Assembly: GCA_029261135.1 (NCBI GenBank)
Contig: JAJDBX010000042.1
Location: 1 to 64,000 of the forward strand
Reading direction: 5' to 3'
DNA from: Nitrospirota bacterium
GTDB taxonomy: Bacteria > Nitrospirota > Nitrospiria > SBBL01 > JAADHI01
Length of the DNA: 64,000 nt
Below are positions 1-9,243 of the stretch, piece after piece; within the stretch, counting starts at the first letter, position 1, and each line of letters starts with the position of its first letter. The notes below the pieces were generated by a model. That model was given only the letters and a program-made list of their open reading frames with translations. It made no database searches and was not told where the DNA came from. A program made the position numbers and the translations under genes.

Positions 1-3000
1 CCTCTACGGCAATTTCAAGATCGGATCCGACAGAGACGTAATGGATGGCATCGTCAGCGGGCTTTATTTCTATTTGTTCGTCCGGAAATTTCCGGTTCCA
101 TCCTTCGATATAGGCGGCTTCCATCTGCCGCGTGAGGCGAAAGGGATCACAGAGAATGGACTGTTTCAAAGCCACGGGAATGTCCTGATGTAAGGTATTG
201 ATCCTGTCAGGGTGACTTGCAAGCGCTACGGCCTTTTCTACATATTCTTCGGTATTAAAAGCAATTAAATCATCGACATCAATCCCAATATTTTTAAGGA
301 TGGAATAAGACAGTCGATGGGGGTAAATCTTCCCTACAAGGGTCACAACCGGCACACCCATCCAAACAGCATCGATCGTGTTTGTCCCGCCTGTCAGGGG
401 AAAGGCATCCAAAATGACATCCATTTCATTGTAATAATGAAAATGGCTCCCTTTCGGATGCTGATCCCAGATCATGCGGATGCGTGAAACATCGATGTCA
501 TTTTTCTCAAATTCGGCCTTAATCCGTACCCGTGTCTCTGCTTGATTTAAATTCGGGTGATTGATGATCATTCTTGAATCACTGACCCTTTTTAAAATAT
601 GGCTCCAGGTTTCGATTAACTCAGGGTTTAACTTATAAAGATTATTCATTGAGCCGAAAGTGACGTAGCCCTTTGTCTCGTTTGGCATCACGGGATCAAT
701 CGGTTGTTCACTCAAACTACTGAAACTCATAAAGGATTCCGGCAAGCAAAGCTGTTTCTCAGTAAAAAACGCTTCATTTTCTGAGCCATTTAGATAAGGG
801 TCCGAGATAAAATAATCTACTGAAGTTTGTCCAGAGGTATATGGATAACCCAGATACATCATCTGAACGGGAGCAGGACGATAGCTTAGTACCCCCATTC
901 TGCCATTGGTCGTATAGCCCGCGAGGTCGATCAAAAAGTGAATCCCATCGCGATAGATCCGTTCGGCCAATTGTCGATCAGACATCTCGGCCACATTCAC
1001 AAAATGATCCGATGTGGCCCTGTACTGTGCTGAAACCTCATCCTCAACATGGGAACTTGAATAGCAGTAGATCTCAAACCGCGACTTATCATGGAAATTC
1101 ATCAAACCCCGGAAACACACATTCGACACATGACGATAAAAATCTGGCGAGACATAAGCAATCTTTAAACGCTCGGAAAGCGCCATTTTTTGAGGATATT
1201 CGTCATAAGGGCTTGTCTCTCTGAGTTGATCAATCATGGTGCCCGTCTTTTGATGGATATCAAAAACCATCGCTGCTTCAAGATCGGGTATTGCCAATAA
1301 AGATAGATTTAATTCGCCAAATGAATCGAGTATGGCCTTCCCTTCATTGACTAGTTTTTGAACCTTCGGTAAGAGGGTTTTTGTTTCTTCCCAGAAACAA
1401 TTCATTTTTGCGTAATTGAAAATAGAAAAAAGTGCAACACCGGGATGAGACATTGACATCACCTGTGGAATCAGCGCCAAGGCCGCTTCGTGATCGCCAA
1501 GTTTACGATTCATCGCCATCAAATTTGAAAAGATTTCCGACTTTTCCGGCATATAGTTTAGCGCTTTGCGGTAAAAAACTCTGGCTTTTTCATAATCACG
1601 GGCGATTGCCTTAAGGCTGCCTAAATTATTAAAAAGCTCCCCATTTTCAGGGGCAAGTTCTAATGCCTTTTTATAATAGATCTCTGCCTTTTGAAGTTGA
1701 CGCGAGGCACGATACACGTTCCCTAAATTCATCAAACCATTGATGTGATTGGGATCGAATTCAAGAACCTTATTGAAATATCGCTCGGCAGCTTCAAAAT
1801 CTCTTTTATCCTGAAGGCAGATCAAACCCATGTTATTTAAGGCCTGAGTGTTGTTGGGAGAGACTGAAATCACCAGTTCCAAGCACTGTTCAGCCACATC
1901 ATAATTTTTCTGCATCAGTTGAATAGAACCAAACAGATTCAAGGCTTCCATGTTTTCAGGATCAATTTTGAAAATTTTGCGGCAAAGCACTTCCGCGTGG
2001 GTTAATTTTCCTGCGTTGACGGCATCTATCACCTCTGTTAAGAGATCTCTAAGCCCACCCGAACCTGTACACTCATTTGGCTTAAATTGGATGGGATCAT
2101 TCGGAAATTTCCGCTCCCAGGCTTCGATGTAGAGCTCTTCCATTTGTTTCGTATGACGTATGGGGTCACATTGAATGGATTGATCAAGGCTTTCTGGAAT
2201 TAAAGTATGAAGGGCTTTTATCCGTTTTGGATTTTTCGCAAGCGTGACTGCTTTTTCAATATATTCTTCTTTCGAGAAGGCGATGACTTCGCTCAAATCA
2301 AGGCCAGCATTGCTCAAAATCGAATAGGACAGACGATGGGGATAAATATCACCCACCAGCGTCACCACCGGAACCCCCATCCAAAGTGCTTCATGTGTGG
2401 TTGTCCCACCTGTCATTGGAAAAGTATCTAAGGCAATATCGATTTCATTGTAGTAGCGCAGATGAAAACCGCTCTCGTGTTTTTCAAAAACAATATCGAC
2501 ACGTGTATCTTCAATCCCATGCCGATTAAACACATCAAGAATTTTTCGGCACATTTGATCAAAATCATAGTTGGGATTGTTAAGTATGATTCGTGAGTCG
2601 GGCACCTCCCGCATCATTTGACTCCAAACTTCAACAACCCCTGGGGTCAATTTATAAGTATTCACCAATGAACCGAAGGTCACAAAACCATTTTTCTTAA
2701 AAGGAGGCTCTGGGACAATTTCCCTGTCGTGCAAACGGTCAAAGGTCGCAAAACATTCGGGCAGATGCAGTTGTTTTTCGACAAAATACTCGGCATTTTC
2801 CGGGCCATCGGTGTAGGGGTCTGAAACAAAATAATCCACAGCATCCAAACCGGAAGTGTAAGGATAACCGAGATACATCAATTGAACCGGAGCGGCCTGA
2901 TAAGCCATCACGGCCATACGGCTCCCTAAGGTATAACCGGAAATATTCACCAATAGATGAATCCCGTCGTCATGAATCCGCTCCGCGACAGATACATCCA

Positions 3001-4087
3001 TCATCCCGGTAATATTCACAAAAAAATCGGCAGACTGTTTATATTGTTCCGTCGTCTCATCCTCTTCGGCGGTATTCGAATAACAATAAATTTCAAAACG
3101 TGCCCGGTCATGAAAATTAAAAAGCCCCCGGATAAAGGTGTTAATCACATGTTGTTTAAAATCTCCCGAAATATAGCCAATTCTTATTTTCGAGATATCT
3201 TTAAAGGCCTTTTCATGGAAAGTATAAACTGGTGCCATCCGCTTCCCTTCAAGCGTTTGACCCGTAATGCGGTGGATGGCCAACAAATCCTCATACGAAA
3301 TACCACTCGCAGCCAATAAATCGAGGTTAGACATCTCCAAAGCACTGTAATCGGAGGTCCCGCCTAAAATAAGTTCCACAACCTTGTTCTCCAGTTTTTC
3401 GGAGATCTCCCAAAAACAGTTTCGTTTTGCAAATGAAAAACACGGGAAATAAGCCCGACCGGGTTGAGGTAATTTCAGGATATCTTCAATCTTAGCCATG
3501 AGTCCGGCCTTGTCTCCTTTTCCGTAAAGCACCAATAAATAATTACGGAGGATGTCCGTGTTATTGGGAGACAATTTAAGTGCCCGCTCAAGATAATTGA
3601 TGGCTTCCTCATACTCTTTTTTCCGAAAAGCGACATTACCGATATGCGTCAAGAAGACGGCATTTTCAAAACTGCCTGGATTCACCTCTAAGGCTTTTTG
3701 ATAATATTCCTCACTTCGCTCATCTTGGCCATAATCTCCGTAGATATTTCCGAGATTCATCAAAGCCCGAAAATGACCGGGATTGGCCTTCACCACCTTT
3801 TCAAAGAGCTCCCGGGCTTTTTCCAAATCATGATAATATTCCCGATAAATAATGCCGAGATTATTCATTGCAGACACATGATTTGGATTTTCAGCCAGCA
3901 CTTTTCGTAATAAAGGCTCGCTCTCCTCGAATTTTTTGTTCACCATCATGATTCCGCTGAGTAGAAAAGTGGCTTCCATCTGGCTCGGTTTTTTCTTTAA
4001 AATCTTTCTGCAGATTTTTTCCGCCTCTTCCACTTCTCCGGCATTTGCGAGCACTTCTGCCTTTTTGAGTAAGTCTTTTTTAGCCAT
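1..4087 (-). CDS. Double-module TPR/O-GlcNAc-transferase-like protein (C-terminus cut by window edge)
   Basis: An uninterrupted minus-strand frame runs from the ATG at 4087 off the left edge (at least 1362 codons). It holds two complete-looking copies of the same architecture. Module 1 is roughly residues 1-675 and module 2 is 676 onward. Each has TPR repeats followed by an SPINDLY/OGT-type GT41 domain. Both show YISGDF or YVSPDF (catalytic His region), MYLGYPYTSG, and a nucleotide-sugar-binding stretch with FPMTGGTTTHEALWMG or FPLTGGTNTIDAVWMG. I read codon by codon across the module junction near 2060 and found no stop or shift. The start overlaps the end of the upstream gene by 8 bases, so it is probably translationally coupled. 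The likely role is protein or surface-glycan O-glycosylation in the cytoplasm; the acceptor is unknown. Such fused double modules are uncommon. Domain calls are by eye. Confidence 0.85.
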   Translation of the reverse strand, partial: MAKKDLLKKAEVLANAGEVEEAEKICRKILKKKPSQMEATFLLSGIMMVNKKFEESEPLLRKVLAENPNHVSAMNNLGIIYREYYHDLEKARELFEKVVKANPGHFRALMNLGNIYGDYGQDERSEEYYQKALEVNPGSFENAVFLTHIGNVAFRKKEYEEAINYLERALKLSPNNTDILRNYLLVLYGKGDKAGLMAKIEDILKLPQPGRAYFPCFSFAKRNCFWEISEKLENKVVELILGGTSDYSALEMSNLDLLAASGISYEDLLAIHRITGQTLEGKRMAPVYTFHEKAFKDISKIRIGYISGDFKQHVINTFIRGLFNFHDRARFEIYCYSNTAEEDETTEQYKQSADFFVNITGMMDVSVAERIHDDGIHLLVNISGYTLGSRMAVMAYQAAPVQLMYLGYPYTSGLDAVDYFVSDPYTDGPENAEYFVEKQLHLPECFATFDRLHDREIVPEPPFKKNGFVTFGSLVNTYKLTPGVVEVWSQMMREVPDSRIILNNPNYDFDQMCRKILDVFNRHGIEDTRVDIVFEKHESGFHLRYYNEIDIALDTFPMTGGTTTHEALWMGVPVVTLVGDIYPHRLSYSILSNAGLDLSEVIAFSKEEYIEKAVTLAKNPKRIKALHTLIPESLDQSIQCDPIRHTKQMEELYIEAWERKFPNDPIQFKPNECTGSGGLRDLLTEVIDAVNAGKLTHAEVLCRKIFKIDPENMEALNLFGSIQLMQKNYDVAEQCLELVISVSPNNTQALNNMGLICLQDKRDFEAAERYFNKVLEFDPNHINGLMNLGNVYRASRQLQKAEIYYKKALELAPENGELFNNLGSLKAIARDYEKARVFYRKALNYMPEKSEIFSNLMAMNRKLGDHEAALALIPQVMSMSHPGVALFSIFNYAKMNCFWEETKTLLPKVQKLVNEGKAILDSFGELNLSLLAIPDLEAAMVFDIHQKTGTMIDQLRETSPYDEYPQKMALSERLKIAYVSPDFYRHVSNVCFRGLMNFHDKSRFEIYCYSSSHVEDEVSAQYRATSDHFVNVAEMSDRQLAERIYRDGIHFLIDLAGYTTNGRMGVLSYRPAPVQMMYLGYPYTSGQTSVDYFISDPYLNGSENEAFFTEKQLCLPESFMSFSSLSEQPIDPVMPNETKGYVTFGSMNNLYKLNPELIETWSHILKRVSDSRMIINHPNLNQAETRVRIKAEFEKNDIDVSRIRMIWDQHPKGSHFHYYNEMDVILDAFPLTGGTNTIDAVWMGVPVVTLVGKIYPHRLSYSILKNIGIDVDDLIAFNTEEYVEKAVALASHPDRINTLHQDIPVALKQSILCDPFRLTRQMEAAYIEGWNRKFPDEQIEIKPADDAIHYVSVGSDLEIAVE

Positions 4088-6050
4088 GCTTGTTCTCCAC
4101 AGTCGATAAATGTGTGTCTTTAAATTGATTTAAAATCTGGACGGATACATCTGAGACGATGGCTTCCTTTTCTTCAGGTGATTCACCGAACTTTCTATTC
4201 CATGCTTCAATATAGGTCGCTTCCATCTGACCTGTAAAACGGACAGGATCACACAAAATAGAACTTTTTAAAGACGCTGGAATACAGTGATGTAAGCTGA
4301 TGATCCTTTCTCGATTTTTAGCCAATGAGACTGTTTTCTCTACATAATCAGCCTGATTAAAAGCGATTAAATCATCAAGATTGATGCCGACATTATTCAA
4401 GATCGAATATGAAAGCCGTTCATGAGAGACTTCACCGACTAAGGTGATCACCGGTTTTCCCATCCAGATCGCATCAATTGTCGTCGTCCCGCCTGTCGCG
4501 GGAAAAGCATCCAAAACAATATCGATCTCATTGTAATATTGAAGAAAGTTCCCTTCGGGGTGTTTTTCCCACTGAAATTTTACGCGGTCCGATCCAAGAC
4601 CCTGCTTCTTAAATACAAGTAAAATATTCGATCGTGCCGCTTCGAGACTGTAATTCGGGTGATTCAGTACCAGCTGAGATTCCTGAAGGCGCTTTAAGAT
4701 CTCAGTCCAAACGCGGATCACTTCTCGATTAAGTTTATAGGGATTAATCAAGGTACCAAACGTAATGAAGTTATTTCGGATTGAAGGAATTTCTGAGGCC
4801 ATATCCTGATTTTTAAGTTGCCCGAAAGATACGAAGGATTCAGGAAGTCTGAGTTGTCTTTCTGTGAAAAAATCGGCATTCTTGGAGCCGTCTAAAAACG
4901 AATCTGTAATGAAATAATCCACTGACTGTAAACCGGAGGTGTAGGGATAACCCAAGTACATCATTTGAACTGGCGCAGGACGGTAGCTTAAAACAGACAA
5001 GCGACCGTTCTCAGCAAACCCGGTTAAATCGATTAAAAAGTCGATATCATCGTTATAAATCTTCTCTGCCACTTGTCGATCCGTTAAACCGGAAACATTT
5101 TCAAACACATCTGCAGCCTTTCGATATTCCGCCGTCACCTCGTCTTCGGTCTTCACATTGGCGTAACAAATAACTTCAAATTGTTCACGATCATGGTACT
5201 TAATCAAACCCCGAATAAAGGTGTTCACCACATGATTTCTGAAATCGGGTGAAAGATAAGCCACACGCCACCGCTTCAAAGGACGAAACACCTTTTTTTG
5301 AAATGGAGCGCACTCTCGAAGGGAATCGATGGTCTCCCCTGACTTTTTCAAAATCTCAAAAAGGCCCTCATGACTCAGTCCCTCACAGCTTAAAAGTGCT
5401 AAATTGATATGTTCAAAACAGCGATGACTTACACCGCCATTCTTTATTTTTTGAATGAGTTTGGGCAGGATTTTGTCCGCTTCTTCCCAACAGCAATACT
5501 GCTTTGCCATGTTGAATGCAGGAAAAAGAGCCTCACCTGCATCATCCATTTCGATCACATGTAGAGCAAGCCGAAGGCTTTCCTTCCGGTTTCCTGCGGC
5601 ATGATGAGAGACTATGAGATTTGAAAGAATCTCCGAATCATCTTGAAAAACCTCCAAAGCCCGCTGGTAATACCCTATCGCAGCATGATGTTCATTTCTT
5701 CCGGAAAAAATCGCCCCAAGATTGTTCAAGGCCAGGCCGTTGTTTGCATCAAGCACCAACACCTTTTGAAAGTTGGACGCCGCCTGATCCAATCGGCCTA
5801 AATTGAGATCGCAATTTCCAAGATTGATCAAGGCATTCTGGTGATGGGGATTCATTTCGAGTAAGTGGCTAAGCGGCTTGAGTCCTGCCTTGAATTCTAG
5901 TGCAATGAGATGGACTGTCCCCAGAAGGTACAAGGCATCATGATCATCCGGGTTTGAAGAGAGACGATTTCGGCAGACCAATTTCGCGTCTTCATATTTT
6001 CCTGCCTGGACAAGGGTATCAATTTCTGCGATAAGGGTTAAATCAGTCAT
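4080..6050 (-). CDS. TPR/O-GlcNAc-transferase-like protein (SPINDLY family), single module
   Basis: This 656-residue protein has TPR repeats over about residues 1-190 (for example ALINLGNCDLNLGRLDQA) and then a GT41-type catalytic region. That region shows AYLSPDFRNHVVNTFIRGL, MMYLGYPYTSG and FPATGGTTTIDAIWMG. It corresponds to one module of the double-length neighbour just downstream, so the locus is a three-fold tandem array of related enzymes. Family members move GlcNAc or another sugar from a nucleotide sugar to Ser/Thr of proteins; bacterial members often sit in flagellin or surface-glycan loci. No acceptor protein is visible nearby. About 250 bases of non-coding sequence separate it from the dehydratase upstream, so it may have its own promoter, but I found no convincing one. 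Confidence 0.88.
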   Translation of the reverse strand: MTDLTLIAEIDTLVQAGKYEDAKLVCRNRLSSNPDDHDALYLLGTVHLIALEFKAGLKPLSHLLEMNPHHQNALINLGNCDLNLGRLDQAASNFQKVLVLDANNGLALNNLGAIFSGRNEHHAAIGYYQRALEVFQDDSEILSNLIVSHHAAGNRKESLRLALHVIEMDDAGEALFPAFNMAKQYCCWEEADKILPKLIQKIKNGGVSHRCFEHINLALLSCEGLSHEGLFEILKKSGETIDSLRECAPFQKKVFRPLKRWRVAYLSPDFRNHVVNTFIRGLIKYHDREQFEVICYANVKTEDEVTAEYRKAADVFENVSGLTDRQVAEKIYNDDIDFLIDLTGFAENGRLSVLSYRPAPVQMMYLGYPYTSGLQSVDYFITDSFLDGSKNADFFTERQLRLPESFVSFGQLKNQDMASEIPSIRNNFITFGTLINPYKLNREVIRVWTEILKRLQESQLVLNHPNYSLEAARSNILLVFKKQGLGSDRVKFQWEKHPEGNFLQYYNEIDIVLDAFPATGGTTTIDAIWMGKPVITLVGEVSHERLSYSILNNVGINLDDLIAFNQADYVEKTVSLAKNRERIISLHHCIPASLKSSILCDPVRFTGQMEATYIEAWNRKFGESPEEKEAIVSDVSVQILNQFKDTHLSTVENKHG

Positions 6051-6302
6051 TTTCTCTGATTTCGATTCAATGAAAAAATATTAGCGACCGCTTGTTGATC
6101 AGACAGACCGCTTTACTTTTTAAATAATCTGAAAATGCAATTATCTTGCCAAAACTTCATAAGCATAAAACTTCGGCGACCCCCCTCTCAAAGAGAGAGG
6201 AGAAAAGCAATTTCAATCAACAGTTATGAAATTGTCAGACTTGTAAGGGTAATGAAGTACGTGCGGCGAGGGAGTCACATCGTCAAAATACTGACGAAAG
6301 AG

Positions 6303-7340
6303 TCAATGCATATCTTTATGGCCACTTTTGGTGATGACAGGAACAGTCCTCATCCAAAGTTGTTTTTCCCACCATGGTCTGTTTTCGACATACCAGGTAT
6401 AGGTCTTTTTCAAACCTTCTTCCCATGAAACCAGGGGTTCCCAGGCCAAGAGCTTATTGATCTTTCCAATATCACCCGTATGCCTGATTACCTGACCCGG
6501 ACGATCCCCAACAAATGTAATCAGCGATTCATCTTTTCCAAGCGCCTTAATGATATCCCGTGCAATGGAAAGTACGGAACGATCAACCCCTGTGGCAACA
6601 TTAAGAACCTCTCCCTTTACTTTTTCAATATCGGCATGCATGACCTCATCAATAGCACGACAAGCATCTTCAATAAAGATATAATCTCTTGATGCGAAAC
6701 CATCACCATGGACTCGAATCGGCTCATCCAACAGACAACTCGTAATAAAACGTGAAATCGCTTTCTCAAGGTGTTGGTAAGGACCGTAATTGTTAAAAAG
6801 ACGCACAATAACAGCAGGAATATCGTAGGTCGCCCAATAAGAATAAACCAACCTGTCTGCACCGGCTTTTGCTGCTGCGTATGGACTTAAAGGCATGAGA
6901 GAATGATTTTCATCCATTAAGATATCTTTTGCTGTGCCATAGACCTCTGATGTGGAAATGTGAATAAAGCGCTCCACTTGATCTGAATATTTAAGAACAG
7001 CATTTGCAAGGGTTTGTGTGCCAAGCACATCCGTTTCAAAAAATAAGGAATTATCATAGATTGAACGAGTGACATGCGTTTCAGCAGCAAAGTGAACCAC
7101 AACATCCGACTTTGAAACCAAGGTATCCACAAGTTCACCGTTCCTTACATTTCCGTACCAGAAATCAACTCTATTGCCATTAGTTTCATTAACATTGATC
7201 GGCAAATTTTCGACACTGCCTGCATAAGTGAGGGCATCTAAGATGACTATCCGATAATCAGGATATTTTTTATAGAGATATCTCACAAAGTTACTGCCGA
7301 TAAAACCGGCACCCCCTGTGATCAAAATTGTTTTTTTCAT
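6303..7340 (-). CDS. NAD-dependent nucleotide-sugar 4,6-dehydratase/epimerase (RmlB/LegB-like SDR)
   Basis: A 345-residue extended short-chain dehydrogenase. The N-terminal ILITGGAGFIGSNFVRYLY is the NAD-binding glycine motif, and ISTSEVYGTA with YAAAK supplies the Ser/Thr-Tyr-Lys catalytic residues. RVHGDGFASRDYIFIEDAC is the usual substrate-side segment. True dTDP-glucose 4,6-dehydratases have Thr-Asp-Glu where this protein has Thr-Ser-Glu. It may therefore be a different sugar 4,6-dehydratase, a 4-epimerase or a UDP-glucuronate decarboxylase. ATG at 7340 overlaps the stop of the WbqC gene (ATGA), which indicates co-translation within the glycan operon. Confidence 0.85.
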   Translation of the reverse strand: MKKTILITGGAGFIGSNFVRYLYKKYPDYRIVILDALTYAGSVENLPINVNETNGNRVDFWYGNVRNGELVDTLVSKSDVVVHFAAETHVTRSIYDNSLFFETDVLGTQTLANAVLKYSDQVERFIHISTSEVYGTAKDILMDENHSLMPLSPYAAAKAGADRLVYSYWATYDIPAVIVRLFNNYGPYQHLEKAISRFITSCLLDEPIRVHGDGFASRDYIFIEDACRAIDEVMHADIEKVKGEVLNVATGVDRSVLSIARDIIKALGKDESLITFVGDRPGQVIRHTGDIGKINKLLAWEPLVSWEEGLKKTYTWYVENRPWWEKQLWMRTVPVITKSGHKDMH

Positions 7341-8071
7341 ACGTTTTCTACTTTTATCTTGTTTCGATTCGTCAAGATGTAGAGGCTTTCGTCCCCATGA
7401 TTAAATAACAGATCGATGACCGAAAGGTAAGGAATAAAATCACCATGTAACTGCTTATAGCTTGGATGTGGATAATCCTGAAATTTCAATTGAATACCCT
7501 GTTGAGCAAAATCTTTCGCGTTAATCGCGTTAATATAGTTCCGTCCTGCGGCCCCCTCGTAGAAAGTGTCTGCATTAAATCGCCTGCAAAGCTTGATGAG
7601 TCTTTCAATTTTGCTTCCCTCAACACACAGACTTGATGACTTAATGATTTTTTTGTGCCCGAGTCCCAAAATCTCAGCGAGGTTTTTAATGAAAAATAGA
7701 TCAAGATCGATCAAGTAATCCCACTTGATGGAATAAGCCTCTTTAAATAAAGGGATAAAGTATCCATAACACGGTGCTTTTGAATAGTTCTGCTTTATTG
7801 AGAGAAGGTGTTTTTTTCGCCAGTTTTGTTGATTGTCAATTCTAACCTCAGTGATCAGTGGATGTTCATTGAACTTCAGATGAACCGGCACGGTTAGCCA
7901 CTGAATCCCTTGAGCACTTTTGATGCGATTCCGATTCCGCCAACCTTGCCTGTCATATTGAACATCGTCATAAAGAATAAAGATATCGCATTGATAAAGC
8001 TGTTCAAAAAACCCCAACCAAGGCAAATAGCCCGGTTGAAGGATCGTAATCACCGTATCGCTTTTATTCAT
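7337..8071 (-). CDS. WbqC-like family protein
   Basis: A 244-residue protein opening with ITILQPGYLPWLGFFEQL, followed by IFILYDDVQYDRQGWRNRNR and WLTVPV, the hallmark pattern of the WbqC-like family (PF08889). Members occur in O-antigen clusters beside DegT aminotransferases and are thought to assist amino-sugar modification, but their reaction is not firmly known. It sits between the DegT aminotransferase and the 4,6-dehydratase with 4-base overlaps at both ends. That fits a three-gene cassette for a nucleotide-linked amino sugar. Confidence 0.85.
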   Translation of the reverse strand: MNKSDTVITILQPGYLPWLGFFEQLYQCDIFILYDDVQYDRQGWRNRNRIKSAQGIQWLTVPVHLKFNEHPLITEVRIDNQQNWRKKHLLSIKQNYSKAPCYGYFIPLFKEAYSIKWDYLIDLDLFFIKNLAEILGLGHKKIIKSSSLCVEGSKIERLIKLCRRFNADTFYEGAAGRNYINAINAKDFAQQGIQLKFQDYPHPSYKQLHGDFIPYLSVIDLLFNHGDESLYILTNRNKIKVENV

Positions 8072-9204
8072 GTAGAACGCAATAGCTCTCTCAAGGTTTT
8101 CACAACAAGATGAATATGGGCTTCAGGCATTGTCGGGTAAAACGGCAGAGATATTGTGGACTCTCCGATCAATTCGGCGATTGGGAAATCACCTTCTTTA
8201 TGAGACAAGCTTTCTTTCAAGTAACTCAGTAAGTGAATTGCCCGATAATTAACAACAACACCAATCCCCGCCATTTGCAAACCTTGAATTACTGCATCCC
8301 GAAGCCCTGCCTCTACCCACACAACAAATAAATGCCTGGCATGGCGAACAGATGACAATGTTTTTGGCAATCGAATCCCTGAAAGAGAAGATAATTTGTT
8401 TTCATATTGAACCGCCAATTTTGCACGTTTTTCTAACTTCTCTTCAAGATGAGCCATTTGTGGCAACAATAAAGCCGCCTGAATATTGTCCATATTGTAT
8501 TTCCAACCCATCAGCGTCATATCCCAATGCTGATAACCTTGTTCATGCCGTTCCTCTGCCGTTTTACTCATGCCATGCAAGCGCAACAAGCGTAGTTTTT
8601 CATTTAAGGCATCATCATTGGTCACGACTGCCCCACCTTCACCGCAGGTGATATTTTTCGTCGCATAAAAAGAAAAACAAGCAGCATGACTCAGTTGTCC
8701 CGGTCGAATGCCATCACGTTTCCCTTCCACACAATGTGCTGAATCTTCAATCACAAATAGTCCATATTGGTCAGCAATTTCTCGAATGGCAAGCATGTCA
8801 CACATTTGACCATAAAGATGCACAGGAAGAATGGCCTTTGTGTGTTGGGTAATCGCGGCCTCAATTTTTAAGGCATCCAGATTTCCTGTTTTTTCTTCGA
8901 CATCGACAAAAACTGGTTTTGCCCCCGCCTCCATTACGGCACCTGCCGTGGCAATAAAAGTCATTGGGCTTGTAATCACTTCATCCCCAGGCCCGATCCC
9001 CAAGGCGAGCAGAACCAGATGCAAAGCCCCGGTACAACTCGTCACCCCCAAGGCATGATTACATCCCAAATAAGCTGCAAAGCATTTCTCAAATTCCGAC
9101 ACTTGCCGACCTGTTGTCAGAATCGGCCCTGCCAAGACTTTTGCAATGGCATCCAATTCTGATTTTCCCAAATCATGCTGATAAAAAGGAATCACTTCCT
9201 TCAA
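8068..9204 (-). CDS. DegT/DnrJ/EryC1/StrS-family PLP sugar aminotransferase
   Basis: A 378-residue fold-type I aminotransferase. It has the SFYATKNITCGEGGAVVT segment with the Lys that binds PLP, the GVTSCTGALHLVLLALGI cofactor region, and the C-terminal ISLPFYPTM typical of the family. These enzymes convert a keto nucleotide sugar to an amino sugar. Its partner would be the 4,6-dehydratase two genes downstream, which would supply a 4-keto sugar. The stop overlaps the start of the WbqC gene. The substrate cannot be told from sequence alone (PseC/ArnB/PerA-type functions are possible). Confidence 0.9.
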   Translation of the reverse strand: MKEVIPFYQHDLGKSELDAIAKVLAGPILTTGRQVSEFEKCFAAYLGCNHALGVTSCTGALHLVLLALGIGPGDEVITSPMTFIATAGAVMEAGAKPVFVDVEEKTGNLDALKIEAAITQHTKAILPVHLYGQMCDMLAIREIADQYGLFVIEDSAHCVEGKRDGIRPGQLSHAACFSFYATKNITCGEGGAVVTNDDALNEKLRLLRLHGMSKTAEERHEQGYQHWDMTLMGWKYNMDNIQAALLLPQMAHLEEKLEKRAKLAVQYENKLSSLSGIRLPKTLSSVRHARHLFVVWVEAGLRDAVIQGLQMAGIGVVVNYRAIHLLSYLKESLSHKEGDFPIAELIGESTISLPFYPTMPEAHIHLVVKTLRELLRST

Positions 9205-9205
9205 A

Positions 9206-9243
9206 GCCCCCCCCTAGCCCCCCTTTTTTAAAGTGGGGAACTT
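9206..9243. repeat. C-run/T-run imperfect palindrome at the end of the asparagine synthase gene
   Basis: Between the aminotransferase and asnB genes lie an eight-C run, a six-C run, six T and then AAAGTGGGG. On either strand this can fold as CCCC...GGGG around a T/A core. The stop codon of the upstream asnB gene (TAA, 9230-9228) and its last few codons fall within this element. It resembles the short palindromic intergenic elements scattered in many genomes. Only this one clear copy is visible here, so its identity as a dispersed repeat is inferred. Confidence 0.4.

Noticed and set aside
6170-6200. CCTCTC/GAGAGG hairpin downstream of the 4,6-dehydratase gene as a terminator
   Set aside because: The stem is only 6 bp and has no T-run in either direction. 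It is more likely repeat debris, and a similar fragment occurs near 12060.
7486-7704. Several open frames inside the WbqC, dehydratase and aminotransferase genes
   Set aside because: All lie fully within genes with clear family motifs in another frame and lack ribosome sites.
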